From positions 87,136-151,135 of the forward strand of contig JAHHHC010000004.1 in the NCBI GenBank assembly GCA_019359515.1: 64,000 nucleotides of DNA. The letters run 5' to 3'. Of this stretch, positions 8,045 to 16,679 are shown in pieces; positions within the stretch are counted from its first letter, which is position 1, and each line of letters starts with the position of its first letter. A model generated the notes under the pieces. That model was not told where the DNA came from. It worked only from the letters and a program-made list of their open reading frames with translations, and searched no databases. Position numbers and translations under genes: made by a program. Origin of the DNA: Desmonostoc vinosum HA7617-LM4 (GTDB lineage: Bacteria > Cyanobacteriota > Cyanobacteriia > Cyanobacteriales > Nostocaceae).

Positions 8045-10063
8045 TTACGAATTACGAATTACCAAATGGGCTTGAGTTTGAATTTTGCTGAGTTCTCGCA
8101 CAAGTCGCAGTGCTTGATGTTTATAGAGGGGAATGGGTAAAAGGGCTGGTAAATGGTTCATGACTTCGGTTGCTGTACTCATGCTACAGCCGACAATGCG
8201 GGTAATGGCTCTTGCGCCTTCAAATACAGCGCTTTTCGTTGCCGCAGCATCAATATGTACCTGCCAATCTCTAGGTAGTTTTTCTTGGCGATCAATTTGA
8301 TGCAAACTGTTTACAGTTGCCAAAACAATTAAGCGATCGCCTACATTTAACTTGATATCATCGGAGGGCAATAGTAAGCGATTCGTTTGGGTGCAATCTT
8401 GATAGAGAATTGGCACTATTCCATAACCGTGAGCGACTTCAGCCAACAGTAAACCTTGTAGACCGTCCTCTGGTTGCACCTCGTATTCTGCCACTAGCAC
8501 CGTTCGCTCATGAAGTTGCAACAAGTCAAGAATATGATCTCCAAATACCGCAGCTGCAAATGCTTCAGCGGCTAGAGAATAACTGCACAACACTTTCGCA
8601 TAGGGTAAGAGGCGAGCGAGATTATTGCTAAAGTCTGGCTCAAACGTTTGAATTACGAGTGTGGCATCAGGATTAGCAGCGTGAACCATCAAGCCAATTT
8701 CTAAATTGGCCATTTCATTGTCAGTTGCGATCATCACACTTCTAGCAGTGGTCAGATTGACATCTGACAAAGCATCCCGAAATTCACCAACAATCAGCGG
8801 CATTTCTGGCAGAATGTTTGGCTCTAAGGCAGTGTTGCTCACTCCTACCAAGGGTTGTTTTAGCTCTTGTAAGTATCTAACGACTTGGCGACCGACGCGA
8901 GCTAATCCAATCAAAACTACATGGTCTTGCTGGGGAAGAGGGGGACGTTTATTAGGTAACTCGAATTTTGCTGCTAATAGGCTTTCGGTGAGCAAAGCAT
9001 ACAACACAGCAACTGAAGCAGTGCCTGCCAACATGTAACTCAAATTAAAGAACCGCATCCAAATAGGTGTGGTATCCGAGGAACTGAGGGCACCAAAGAC
9101 AATATCGTAGGAGCCAAGCAACATCACACCAGTCACATACAAAGCCTTCAGCCAACTCTCTTGTGGATGGGCTGTTTTGAGAACGGTTGTACCAAACACA
9201 ATCAGCATTAGCACCGTAATACCAACTAAGATGCCAGCTCGCTTGGTTTGCTGCCGAGTTACGAATTGTTGCAACTGGGATGGAAATTGGCGCAAATCAA
9301 AATCTGATAGTTGCTGATGTAGGTGTTGCCAGATCTGTTTAATTGTTTTCTTTGGCTTACCGACAACAGGTGTTTGAGCCAGATAATCTAAGTTCTGGGT
9401 GACTTCAATGTAGGTGACGCTATCTCCGGCACGAATTCTCGCATCTGGTTCCCACTGATGAAACTGTGTTGGTGGGGCTGTTGCACGAGGATAATAACTC
9501 AGCACTCGACGGTTACGATTGTTTAATTCTTGCACAAGGCGGCGATCGCACCAACGATGGGCCGAGTCAATTGGGCATTGCACAATCCGCAGTAACTGCT
9601 CACCTAGCGTAATCAGTCCTTGAGTTTCATTTGAGAGAGCCGCAATTGCCAAAGCGGGTGCTGGTAAATCGCTCATCTCAAATGCCGCAAAATTTCCCAA
9701 CTGCTCATCTAACAGTTGATTGAGTTTCTGTTCAGCAGAGCGAACTACAAGACGGACATGAGGATTGAGTAACCGAACCGCGAAGGCAGTTTCAATATTA
9801 ATTCGTTCATTATTGGTGACTATAAGTACTGCTCGATACTGTTGAATCTGCGCCTCCTGCAATACATGCGGTTGGCGACAGTCACCAATAAAAAAATTTT
9901 CTAATAAATCTGGTAAGTTTTTGACTTCCCAGCTTTGTGGCTGGCTAATATCAATGCCGCTGACTTGACCCCCAAATTTTTTGAGAGCTGCAACACAGTA
10001 CTGTCCCAAACTTCCCAAACCACAAACTAGGAAGTGAGATACTCCGTTTACGAATGTTTCCAC
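8045..10063 (-). CDS. TrkA-N/RCK-type NAD-binding protein with a central membrane region
   Basis: A 672-aa protein with two Rossmann/TrkA-N domains around a membrane block. The first begins at VCGLGSLGQYCVAALKKFG (residues 13-31). The central hydrophobic segments lie near residues 270-370 (GILVGITVLMLIVFGTTVL, YMLAGTASVAVLYALLTESL). The second Rossmann domain begins near residue 379 (VVLIGLARVGRQVVRYL), followed by a TrkA-C-like beta region (NVGDRLIVLATVNSL). This duplicated RCK layout is typical of ligand-gated potassium or cation channels. The start is GTG; an overlapping ATG is out of frame. The stop codon lies in a TAATTCG-type repeat, so the last residues (VIRNS) are repeat-encoded. The pentapeptide-repeat gene ends 25 bases upstream, so it is in an operon. 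Confidence 0.8.
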   Translation of the reverse strand: METFVNGVSHFLVCGLGSLGQYCVAALKKFGGQVSGIDISQPQSWEVKNLPDLLENFFIGDCRQPHVLQEAQIQQYRAVLIVTNNERINIETAFAVRLLNPHVRLVVRSAEQKLNQLLDEQLGNFAAFEMSDLPAPALAIAALSNETQGLITLGEQLLRIVQCPIDSAHRWCDRRLVQELNNRNRRVLSYYPRATAPPTQFHQWEPDARIRAGDSVTYIEVTQNLDYLAQTPVVGKPKKTIKQIWQHLHQQLSDFDLRQFPSQLQQFVTRQQTKRAGILVGITVLMLIVFGTTVLKTAHPQESWLKALYVTGVMLLGSYDIVFGALSSSDTTPIWMRFFNLSYMLAGTASVAVLYALLTESLLAAKFELPNKRPPLPQQDHVVLIGLARVGRQVVRYLQELKQPLVGVSNTALEPNILPEMPLIVGEFRDALSDVNLTTARSVMIATDNEMANLEIGLMVHAANPDATLVIQTFEPDFSNNLARLLPYAKVLCSYSLAAEAFAAAVFGDHILDLLQLHERTVLVAEYEVQPEDGLQGLLLAEVAHGYGIVPILYQDCTQTNRLLLPSDDIKLNVGDRLIVLATVNSLHQIDRQEKLPRDWQVHIDAAATKSAVFEGARAITRIVGCSMSTATEVMNHLPALLPIPLYKHQALRLVRELSKIQTQAHLVIRNS

Positions 10064-10088
10064 TTCAGTTCCATAATGTTAGTGATTA

Positions 10089-11420
10089 TCAAGTATGTTT
10101 ATTAGGAATGTTTTCACAACCACCGGGAATCGTCGCCCGAGTTTTGGAACCACCCCAAGCACAACAGTAGTAATGCTGTTCGGCTGACAATCCTCTGACC
10201 TCTGTTAGGTCTGCATCTTCAATCACAGCACCTGTATATGCCCCAGTTTGCAAGTTGGGGCGAGTCGTGCGGCTGCGAGGACTGGCATTTTCTAGAGTGC
10301 CGTAAAACAACCTGGCTCCGTCGAGTTTTGCTTTGCGGAGGTTTGCCTGACATAAAATAGTCCCAGATAAATTGGTTTGCGTTAAATCGCTGCCGCACAG
10401 GTTAGCTGCCAAAAAACTGGCATCGCTTAAATCTACTCCGCGCAGATCAGTGTTAGACAGGTCTGTCTCTGCTAACATCATTTTTAGATTGATGACTCGA
10501 ATCCCCTCCTCTCGGTCTTCTTCAAAGCCCCCTAAGCCGTCCAATATGGCACGACCCAAATGGCGATCGCGTCGTAAGGGACTCAGCAAATTTGAGTGAG
10601 ACAAAAATCGCAGAATCTTGGCCTTGCCGTGCCGATCAACACTACCCAAAAGTGCTGCTGTTCGCCCTTCAGCGATCGCTCGCTCTTGGGGCCAGTCCTC
10701 AAGCAATCCTTGTTCATCAACAACCAAATCTGAAATTCCCTGAAAGTAGGTATCGATCGTCTGCTGTTGAGTAATTAGATTTTGCTGGGTGGTCAGCTCT
10801 TTTTCAATTTTGTATTGTCTCCAAGCAACCCAGAGCGCAATCATCGCAATTAAAATCTGACCAAAGGCACCCACAATACCCTCTCCAATCGCCCCGATCG
10901 CATCCCAGTTGGCTTGTTGGTATATCCTGACAAAGGACTGGAGAACTCCGGTCAAATGCAGATAACCTAGCAACACTAGGAAAAAGCCCAACACGGCAGC
11001 CAGTTGCAGAGATAGCTCTTGACTCACCACAAAAATTAGTGTTTTCAGCAAGGAAGGCCACAACACCCATAGGGCCATGAAAAAAGTTACGATCATGCCA
11101 GCTACAATTAGCCAACGATGATCCAGGATCATCCCCAAAATTAAAATCCCGGAAGATGCCAACAAGATGAGCAAGTTTTTTGGCAGTGACTTGAGAACTC
11201 CCAAAGCTAAAGTAGCATTGGGCTGACTGGCGGGTGAGGCATCCTGCGATAACAGCCATTGTGATTGTGCAGATTCGGTCAGTCTGCGCTGATGTGCTGG
11301 ATGAAGGTCAGTAATATCACTGAGTTCGGGAATAGTTTTCGATGAATTTGCTGGGGATGCATGAGTATCAGGAGGTGGGGATGGAGAGTCCCATAGATCA
11401 AAATCTGAATGTGGTTGCAT
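10089..11420 (-). CDS. pentapeptide-repeat membrane protein
   Basis: The 443-aa protein starts with a polar Ser/Pro-rich tail (residues 1-75). It then has four hydrophobic segments (LLILLASSGILILGMIL, WLIVAGMIVTFFMALWVLW, LAAVLGFFLVLLGYLHL, GAFGQILIAMIALWVAW), a cytosolic helical linker, and near residues 335-395 a run of A(D/N)LXX pentapeptides (LSNTDLRGVDLSDASFLAAN, TQTNLSGTILCQANLRKAKL) that form a short right-handed quadrilateral beta-helix. The membrane part with SLQLAA and YKIEKELTTQQNLITQQQT is shared by other cyanobacterial pentapeptide proteins, whose function is unknown. It sits 20 bases after cax and 25 before the TrkA-like gene, so a regulatory or scaffolding role in ion transport is plausible. 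Confidence 0.85.
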   Translation of the reverse strand: MQPHSDFDLWDSPSPPPDTHASPANSSKTIPELSDITDLHPAHQRRLTESAQSQWLLSQDASPASQPNATLALGVLKSLPKNLLILLASSGILILGMILDHRWLIVAGMIVTFFMALWVLWPSLLKTLIFVVSQELSLQLAAVLGFFLVLLGYLHLTGVLQSFVRIYQQANWDAIGAIGEGIVGAFGQILIAMIALWVAWRQYKIEKELTTQQNLITQQQTIDTYFQGISDLVVDEQGLLEDWPQERAIAEGRTAALLGSVDRHGKAKILRFLSHSNLLSPLRRDRHLGRAILDGLGGFEEDREEGIRVINLKMMLAETDLSNTDLRGVDLSDASFLAANLCGSDLTQTNLSGTILCQANLRKAKLDGARLFYGTLENASPRSRTTRPNLQTGAYTGAVIEDADLTEVRGLSAEQHYYCCAWGGSKTRATIPGGCENIPNKHT

Positions 11421-11440
11421 AGGACTGTTAATGAAACTAA

Positions 11441-12532
11441 CTATGCCGGATTAAAATAGAAAGCAGCTGCGAGAACAGTATAAGTCGCCAGGAGTAAAAT
11501 ACCCTCTAACCAGTTAGAGCGACCGTCTAAACTGATGAGATTGGCAACTGCAACCGCAATAGTCACTGCAACCACCTCAAACAACTCAAAACTCAAATCC
11601 ATTGGTTGACCGATCGCAACTCCAACTAATACAAGAATAGGAGCAACGAGTAAGGCAACCAGCAAGCTAGAACCCATAGCCACAGATACAGATAAATCCA
11701 TATTGTTTTTGATGGCAACCCGCACCGCCGTGACATACTCTGCAGCTCCACCTACCAGGGGTAACAGAATTACACCAGTAAATAGGGGCGTGAGTCCCAA
11801 GCCGGCTGTCGCTTCTTCCACCGCACCCACAAAAATTTCTGACTCAAAGGCAACTGCGATCGTCGAAATTACTAGGATGCCTAGCCACAACCCAAGATTG
11901 GGTTTAGCAACTGGCTCAACTACACCCATGGGGGTTTTTTCCTGTTGTTCCACAATTCCCACTTCATAGAGGTAGCTGTGGGTTTTGAGGGAAAATACCA
12001 AGGTGAGGGCGTAAACAACGATTAACACTACAGCAGTTGTAATCGAGATTTTCTCGATTTGGATAGTGCTTACTTTGTTAGAGGAGTAAGTAACAAGCGC
12101 AGGCAATACAAGCGCAGTCACTGCTAAAGTCATGGTAGAGCCATTCACCCGTGCTACTACTGGCTGAAACTCTTGCTCTTTATAGCGTAGTCCCCCTAAG
12201 AACATAGAAAGCCCCATCACCAGCAGCAAATTACTGATGATGGTGCCGCTGATGCTGGCTTTGACAATATCGATTAAGCCCCCTTTTAAGGCAACTAGAG
12301 CAATAATTAATTCTGTGGCGTTGCCAAACACAGCATTCAACAAGCCGCCGATGGAGGGGCCTGTAACGACTGCAATCTCCTCTGTTGCCGTACTTAGCCA
12401 AATGGCCAATGGGGCGATCGCGATCGCGGATGTGATGAAAACAGCCAGCGCTCCCCATTCCCAATGCTCGGCGGCAATAGAAATCGGAATGAACACCAGC
12501 AAGCCAAGAGAAACAATCGTTTTAGTTGACAT
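11441..12532 (-). CDS. cax: calcium/proton exchanger (CaCA/Cax family)
   Basis: A 363-aa membrane protein with about eleven hydrophobic segments. The two signature repeats of the exchanger family are clear: GNATELIIALVALKGG in the first half and GGAAEYVTAVRVAIKNNMDL in the second, with the acidic residues that bind Ca2+. Family members expel Ca2+ from the cytosol in exchange for protons, in cyanobacteria also aiding salt and alkaline tolerance. I start at the ATG at 12532 (MSTKTIVSLGLLVFIPIS), which begins directly before the first membrane segment. An in-frame ATG at 12586 would add 18 polar residues. First gene of a tight three-gene minus-strand unit with the pentapeptide and TrkA-like genes. 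Confidence 0.9.
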   Translation of the reverse strand: MSTKTIVSLGLLVFIPISIAAEHWEWGALAVFITSAIAIAPLAIWLSTATEEIAVVTGPSIGGLLNAVFGNATELIIALVALKGGLIDIVKASISGTIISNLLLVMGLSMFLGGLRYKEQEFQPVVARVNGSTMTLAVTALVLPALVTYSSNKVSTIQIEKISITTAVVLIVVYALTLVFSLKTHSYLYEVGIVEQQEKTPMGVVEPVAKPNLGLWLGILVISTIAVAFESEIFVGAVEEATAGLGLTPLFTGVILLPLVGGAAEYVTAVRVAIKNNMDLSVSVAMGSSLLVALLVAPILVLVGVAIGQPMDLSFELFEVVAVTIAVAVANLISLDGRSNWLEGILLLATYTVLAAAFYFNPA

Positions 12533-12704
12533 TTTGTTCTTAGTTTTATACAAAGTGCTGTACCAATTCGTAATTAAGAAAATCAAATTGAATTGGTATT
12601 TTAGATACAGCTATAGTCACATAGGTTAGGATAGTGTTGATTGCTCTAAGCCACTAGGCAACCAAGTTTATCCTCAGCACTTGCTCTGGGCTGCACTTTC
12701 TACA

Positions 12705-13760
12705 CTAATTGAGAGCTTCTTGTTTTACACCAATTACAGAACCTTGACCACCAAATTTAGTCCCTGTTTCACCTCTATCTAAGCGACCACTGGCTGCTTT
12801 TAAGGCGATGCTCGGTAGCGGTACATCACCCACTTGCAGGATGAGATTAGCATTGTCTGGTGATAGATAGAAATTGCTAAAAGCTTTAACTTCAGGACGT
12901 TCTGCGGCCGATTTCTTGACGTAGATAAACACAGGGCGAGCGAGTGGTTGGTAGCGAGAATCTGCGATCGTTTGGGGGCTGGGCTGCACGCAACCGCTAC
13001 CACTATCAACAGCTACAAGTTTGAGTTTGTCTTGATTTGCTAAGTAGTAGGCATAGCCAAAGTAACCCAATCCATTGGGATTACCCGCAATTCCTTCTAC
13101 CAAAGCGGTGTCAGTTTTGCTAGGAGCGTAGTCACTGCGACTTTTTCCTTCCTCACCTACAACTGCAAGGGTAAAATAGTCGTAAGTACCAGACTCAGTA
13201 TCGGGCCCGTAAAGACTTAGAGGTTGATTAGGAAACTCAGAACGAACTTGATTCCAAGTCGTTACCTTGCCTTGAGCGGCTGGCTCCCACATCTTTTTCA
13301 ATTCGCCTAACTTCAAGCAGCTAGCAAAATTGTTTTGGGAGTTGACTACAACTGCCAAACCGTCAAAGGCTACAGGTAGCTCAACGAACTCCACGTTATT
13401 TTGCTTACAAAGCTGCATTTCTTCAGCATTGATGGGGCGAGATGCGCCAGTAATATCGGTTTCATTGGCACAGAATTTTTTGAATCCTCCCCCTGTTCCC
13501 GACACTCCTACTGCGAATTGCACACCAGTGTTTGACTTTTGGAATGCTTCTGTCATCACCTTAGTAATCGGAAATACCGTACTAGAGCCATCAATCTTGA
13601 TTGACCCTGATAATTTTTCCGAAGCACTGATTTCCTCTGCTTTATTCACAGCTTCTGGGAAGGAAACCGTTGTATCGGCATTTTGATTGTTACTGCAAGC
13701 CGCCAATCCCAAAGTTACCAATGAGATCGCAAATGCCCAACTTCGAGTTTGAGAAACCAT
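12705..13760 (-). CDS. pstS: phosphate ABC-type substrate-binding lipoprotein PstS
   Basis: The 351-aa protein starts with a lipoprotein signal: MVSQTRSWAFAISLVTLG then LAAC with the acylated Cys at 22. The binding-protein fold carries the standard phosphate loops: IDGSSTVFPITKVM, GVSGTGGGFKKFCANETD and ITGASRPI. The ATG at 13760 has AAAGGAGG 10 bases upstream; the in-frame ATG at 13841 lies inside the upstream gene. It follows the Na/Pi cotransporter gene by 16 bases, so the two are almost certainly one operon. This is unusual, because PstS normally serves the PstCAB importer, whose genes lie 42 kb away next to a second pstS. It may feed phosphate to the neighbouring cotransporter or supply PstCAB in trans. 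Confidence 0.9.
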   Translation of the reverse strand: MVSQTRSWAFAISLVTLGLAACSNNQNADTTVSFPEAVNKAEEISASEKLSGSIKIDGSSTVFPITKVMTEAFQKSNTGVQFAVGVSGTGGGFKKFCANETDITGASRPINAEEMQLCKQNNVEFVELPVAFDGLAVVVNSQNNFASCLKLGELKKMWEPAAQGKVTTWNQVRSEFPNQPLSLYGPDTESGTYDYFTLAVVGEEGKSRSDYAPSKTDTALVEGIAGNPNGLGYFGYAYYLANQDKLKLVAVDSGSGCVQPSPQTIADSRYQPLARPVFIYVKKSAAERPEVKAFSNFYLSPDNANLILQVGDVPLPSIALKAASGRLDRGETGTKFGGQGSVIGVKQEALN

Positions 13761-13776
13761 GATCGTTTTGCCTCCT

Positions 13777-15063
13777 TTAAGCACTTGCACCGACTTGCTC
13801 AGATATTTTCTGCTTTTCTTCCTGCCGACGTTTGCGTTCAAGGTCGGCTTGACTATCAGGAACTAGTTTTTCTAACAGGCGAGCGACTATAGGCAAAAAG
13901 CCAATTAAAAGCACAACACCCAAGATATTAAACAGCATCTGAGCATTAGCAACTTGCCGTCCTACACCTGCACCACCAGAGATTGCTTGAGCTAGTTGCA
14001 CGAGTTGAGGTGCAAAAATAATCCCTATAGAGGCACTGATCAAGTTAAATAGAAAGTGAAAAACGCCTGTTCTGAGAGCCGCGCTTCCTCGACCAATGGT
14101 AGACAGTAGTGTATCAGCACAGGTACCAACTTCTGCGCCTAACATAATTGCTATCCCCGCAGGCAGAGCAATGATGCCGGAACTTGCCAGGGTAATCACG
14201 ATCGCCACTGTTGCAGAGGAAGATTGAATAATGATGGTAAAAATAGCTCCGACTACAGCACCTAAGAAAGGATTACTACCCAGAGTTTCCATCCAGTTGA
14301 TGAAAGGCTCATAGGTGCGGAAGGGCTTCATCGCTTCGTCAATGGCTTCTAGCCCATAAAACATTAAGCCAAACCCCAGGATGATAATGCCGATGGTTTT
14401 CTGGCGATCTGTTCTTCCCAGAAATAACAGCAGTAACCCAGCAAACATCAACAAGGGAACATACAGTTTAATGTCGAGAGAGATGATCTGCGCCCCAACT
14501 GCGGTACCAATGTTTGACCCCAGTACTACACCCAAGGATTGCACGAAGGTCAGCACGCCAGCACTCACCATGGCAATCACCATGATGATTGTCACTGAAG
14601 AAGATTCTAGGAGTGTCGTTGCTACCGCCCCAGTTAGTACACCAGCAAAGCGATTAGTGGTACATTTGCTCAAGAAATTTTTCATGCGCTCTGTCCCCAG
14701 GTCTTCTAACCCTTCAGACAGCCGAGTTACACCGAAGATAAATAGCACTAAACCCGCTAATGCACCCATCGTCATTTTGAAGAAGTCAATGACGGCATCT
14801 TTTTTGGCGGCTTTGGTGTCGGAACCTCCAGATGCAAAGGCTGCTTGAGTAGTGTCAAATTGCATGATTGCTGATGCATTCTCTGGAGCGATACTCCTTT
14901 GGAGTGGCTTCGCCAACGCTTGGATCGCGTTCCTTTCTAAAGGCAGTGAGCTAACTATTGGTAAGCGTCCCAAAAGAGAGGGGTATAAAACTAACGTGAT
15001 GACGAAGAAAGTAACACTCAAAAATTTGAGAAACTTTCTATTAAGCTTTTTCAAAAAAAACAC
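13777..15063 (-). CDS. Na/Pi cotransporter family protein (NptA/PNaS type)
   Basis: A 428-aa inner-membrane protein. After an N-terminal hydrophobic segment and a periplasmic stretch it has the two repeated Na/Pi signature regions: TTLLESSSVTIIMVIAMVSA near residues 150-170 and TIIIQSSSATVAIVITLASS near 285-305, both with the QSSS/ESSS motif that lines the sodium and phosphate site. The family takes up phosphate with sodium. The start is GTG at 15063, supported by AAGGAG 6 bases upstream. The C-terminal tail is short and charged (RKRRQEEKQKISEQ), without the PhoU-like domain found in some members. It is the first gene of an operon with pstS, and a candidate Pho box lies at 15223-15252. Confidence 0.9.
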   Translation of the reverse strand: MFFLKKLNRKFLKFLSVTFFVITLVLYPSLLGRLPIVSSLPLERNAIQALAKPLQRSIAPENASAIMQFDTTQAAFASGGSDTKAAKKDAVIDFFKMTMGALAGLVLFIFGVTRLSEGLEDLGTERMKNFLSKCTTNRFAGVLTGAVATTLLESSSVTIIMVIAMVSAGVLTFVQSLGVVLGSNIGTAVGAQIISLDIKLYVPLLMFAGLLLLFLGRTDRQKTIGIIILGFGLMFYGLEAIDEAMKPFRTYEPFINWMETLGSNPFLGAVVGAIFTIIIQSSSATVAIVITLASSGIIALPAGIAIMLGAEVGTCADTLLSTIGRGSAALRTGVFHFLFNLISASIGIIFAPQLVQLAQAISGGAGVGRQVANAQMLFNILGVVLLIGFLPIVARLLEKLVPDSQADLERKRRQEEKQKISEQVGASA

Positions 15064-15222
15064 AGTTACTCCTTGAAATTTCTACGTTTTTCTTGTGAAA
15101 ATGAGTGTATCAATACCCATACACATTACTGTGCAAGTGTTATGATGATTGCGTCAGCTAAACTTAAGCATGGTATCACTCTAACTTTTACAGGCATTTC
15201 TACTACGAATGCTTATACAAAA

Positions 15223-15252
15223 GAGTTAAAAATTGATTAACTTCAGGTTATA
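15223..15252 (-). promoter_or_regulatory. candidate Pho box upstream of the Na/Pi-pstS operon
   Basis: Read on the minus strand, three octamers occur at exact 11-base intervals with 3-base spacers: TATAACCT, GTTAATCA and TTTAACTC. The cyanobacterial PhoB/SphR box is three YTTAACCW-like octamers with 3-base spacing. The match is partial, but the periodicity is exact and the position is about 160 bases upstream of the Na/Pi start on the correct strand. Confidence 0.5.
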
Positions 15253-15347
15253 ATTTTTTGAAGATAAAAGGGACTGGGGATTGGGGACTGGGGACTGGGA
15301 ACTAGGTAAAAGCAAAGGAAAAATTACGTTTAGTAAAAAATAAACTG

Positions 15348-16634
15348 ATGAAAGCGATCGCTTCTTGTCTTGCATCTATCATTGGCGAAGAAAATGCAGT
15401 TTGTCTGTGGGAAAATCTCGAACCCTCTCAGCAACAACGTATCCAACAGGCGATAGCTTCTGAAAATCCTCCTAGCTGTATCGTCTATCCCCACACTCAA
15501 GAACAATTAGCCGCAGTCATCGCCGTTGCTGATAGTCATAACTGGCGCGTCCTCCCTTGCGGTGGTGGTAGTAAACTTAACTGGGGTGGTTTGGCTAAGG
15601 GTGTTGATGTGGTGGTTAGTACCGAACGCATCAACCAACTCATAGAACACGCCGTTGGTGATTTGACTGTCACAGTAGAAGCTGGGATGAAGTTCTCGCA
15701 ACTCCAAGCAATTTTGGCCAAATCACAGCAATTTCTGGCTTTAGACCCCGCTAAGCCAAAGTTAGCAACGATTGGCGGTATTGTCGCTACTGCTGATACA
15801 GGTTCTCTGCGACAACGTTATGGTGGTGTACGCGACCAATTACTAGGAATTAGTTTTGTCCGTGCTGATGGCCAAATTGCGAAGGCGGGGGGACGAGTAG
15901 TTAAAAATGTGGCTGGCTATGATTTGATGAAGTTGTTTACTGGGTCTTGTGGCACATTAGGAGTAATAAGTCAAGTAACTTTTCGTGTTTACCCGATACA
16001 AGCAGCATCAACAATGGTGGTACTGACTGGTGCGGCGGAGGCTGTATCGCAAGCGGCGAATACTTTAAGAGGTTCGGCGTTAACGCCAACACAAGCGGAT
16101 TTGTTATCGACTCAGTTGGTGTCTGGGTTGGGTTTGGGTAAAGGGTTGGGATTAATTACTCGCTTCCAAAGTATTGTTGAGAGTGTGAAGGAACAATCAA
16201 ACCGACTTTTAGAGGTGGGGGAAAAGTTGGGTTTGGAGGGGGCAATTTATACGGGTGAGGATGAGGCTGATTTATGGCAGAGATTGCAACAAAGAATGCA
16301 TTTGGAACCCACAAAGTCTGAAATTACGTGCAAGATAGGAGTGTTACCGACTGCTGCTGTGGAGATTTTAACTCAGGTGGAGGTGGGTTTGATTCATATG
16401 AGCAGTGGTTTGGGGTTGTTACATTTTACAAGTAAAGAGCGGGTTTTGGCAGTGCGCGATCGCCTGCAAAAGTATAGTGGTTTTTTGACGATTTTAGATG
16501 CACCAGCGGCGGTTAAAAAAGAGGTGGATGTTTGGGGTGATGTTGGGAATGGTTTGTATTTGATGGGCGGGATTAAGCAGCAGTTTGATGGTAAGGGTAT
16601 TTTGAGTCCTGGGCGTTTTGTGGGTGGGATTTGA
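15348..16634 (+). CDS. glcE: glycolate oxidase/dehydrogenase FAD-binding subunit GlcE
   Basis: A 428-aa protein of the FAD-linked oxidase family. Residues 45-180 form the PCMH-type FAD-binding domain (VLPCGGGSKLNWGGLAKGVD, ATIGGIVATADTGSLRQRYG, RVVKNVAGYDLMKLFTGSCG). The C-terminal part ends in KQQFDGKGILSPGRFVGG, the hallmark of GlcD/GlcE proteins. It is shorter than GlcD and is followed at once by the Fe-S subunit, the usual glcE-glcF order. In cyanobacteria this complex oxidises glycolate to glyoxylate in photorespiration. No glcD lies in the window. The ATG at 15348 begins MKAIASCLASIIGEENAVCL; no strong ribosome site is seen. Confidence 0.88.
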   Translation: MKAIASCLASIIGEENAVCLWENLEPSQQQRIQQAIASENPPSCIVYPHTQEQLAAVIAVADSHNWRVLPCGGGSKLNWGGLAKGVDVVVSTERINQLIEHAVGDLTVTVEAGMKFSQLQAILAKSQQFLALDPAKPKLATIGGIVATADTGSLRQRYGGVRDQLLGISFVRADGQIAKAGGRVVKNVAGYDLMKLFTGSCGTLGVISQVTFRVYPIQAASTMVVLTGAAEAVSQAANTLRGSALTPTQADLLSTQLVSGLGLGKGLGLITRFQSIVESVKEQSNRLLEVGEKLGLEGAIYTGEDEADLWQRLQQRMHLEPTKSEITCKIGVLPTAAVEILTQVEVGLIHMSSGLGLLHFTSKERVLAVRDRLQKYSGFLTILDAPAAVKKEVDVWGDVGNGLYLMGGIKQQFDGKGILSPGRFVGGI

Positions 16635-16679
16635 GAAACAACCGCCAAGATGCCAACACAGAGGGGAGAAGAGTTGATT

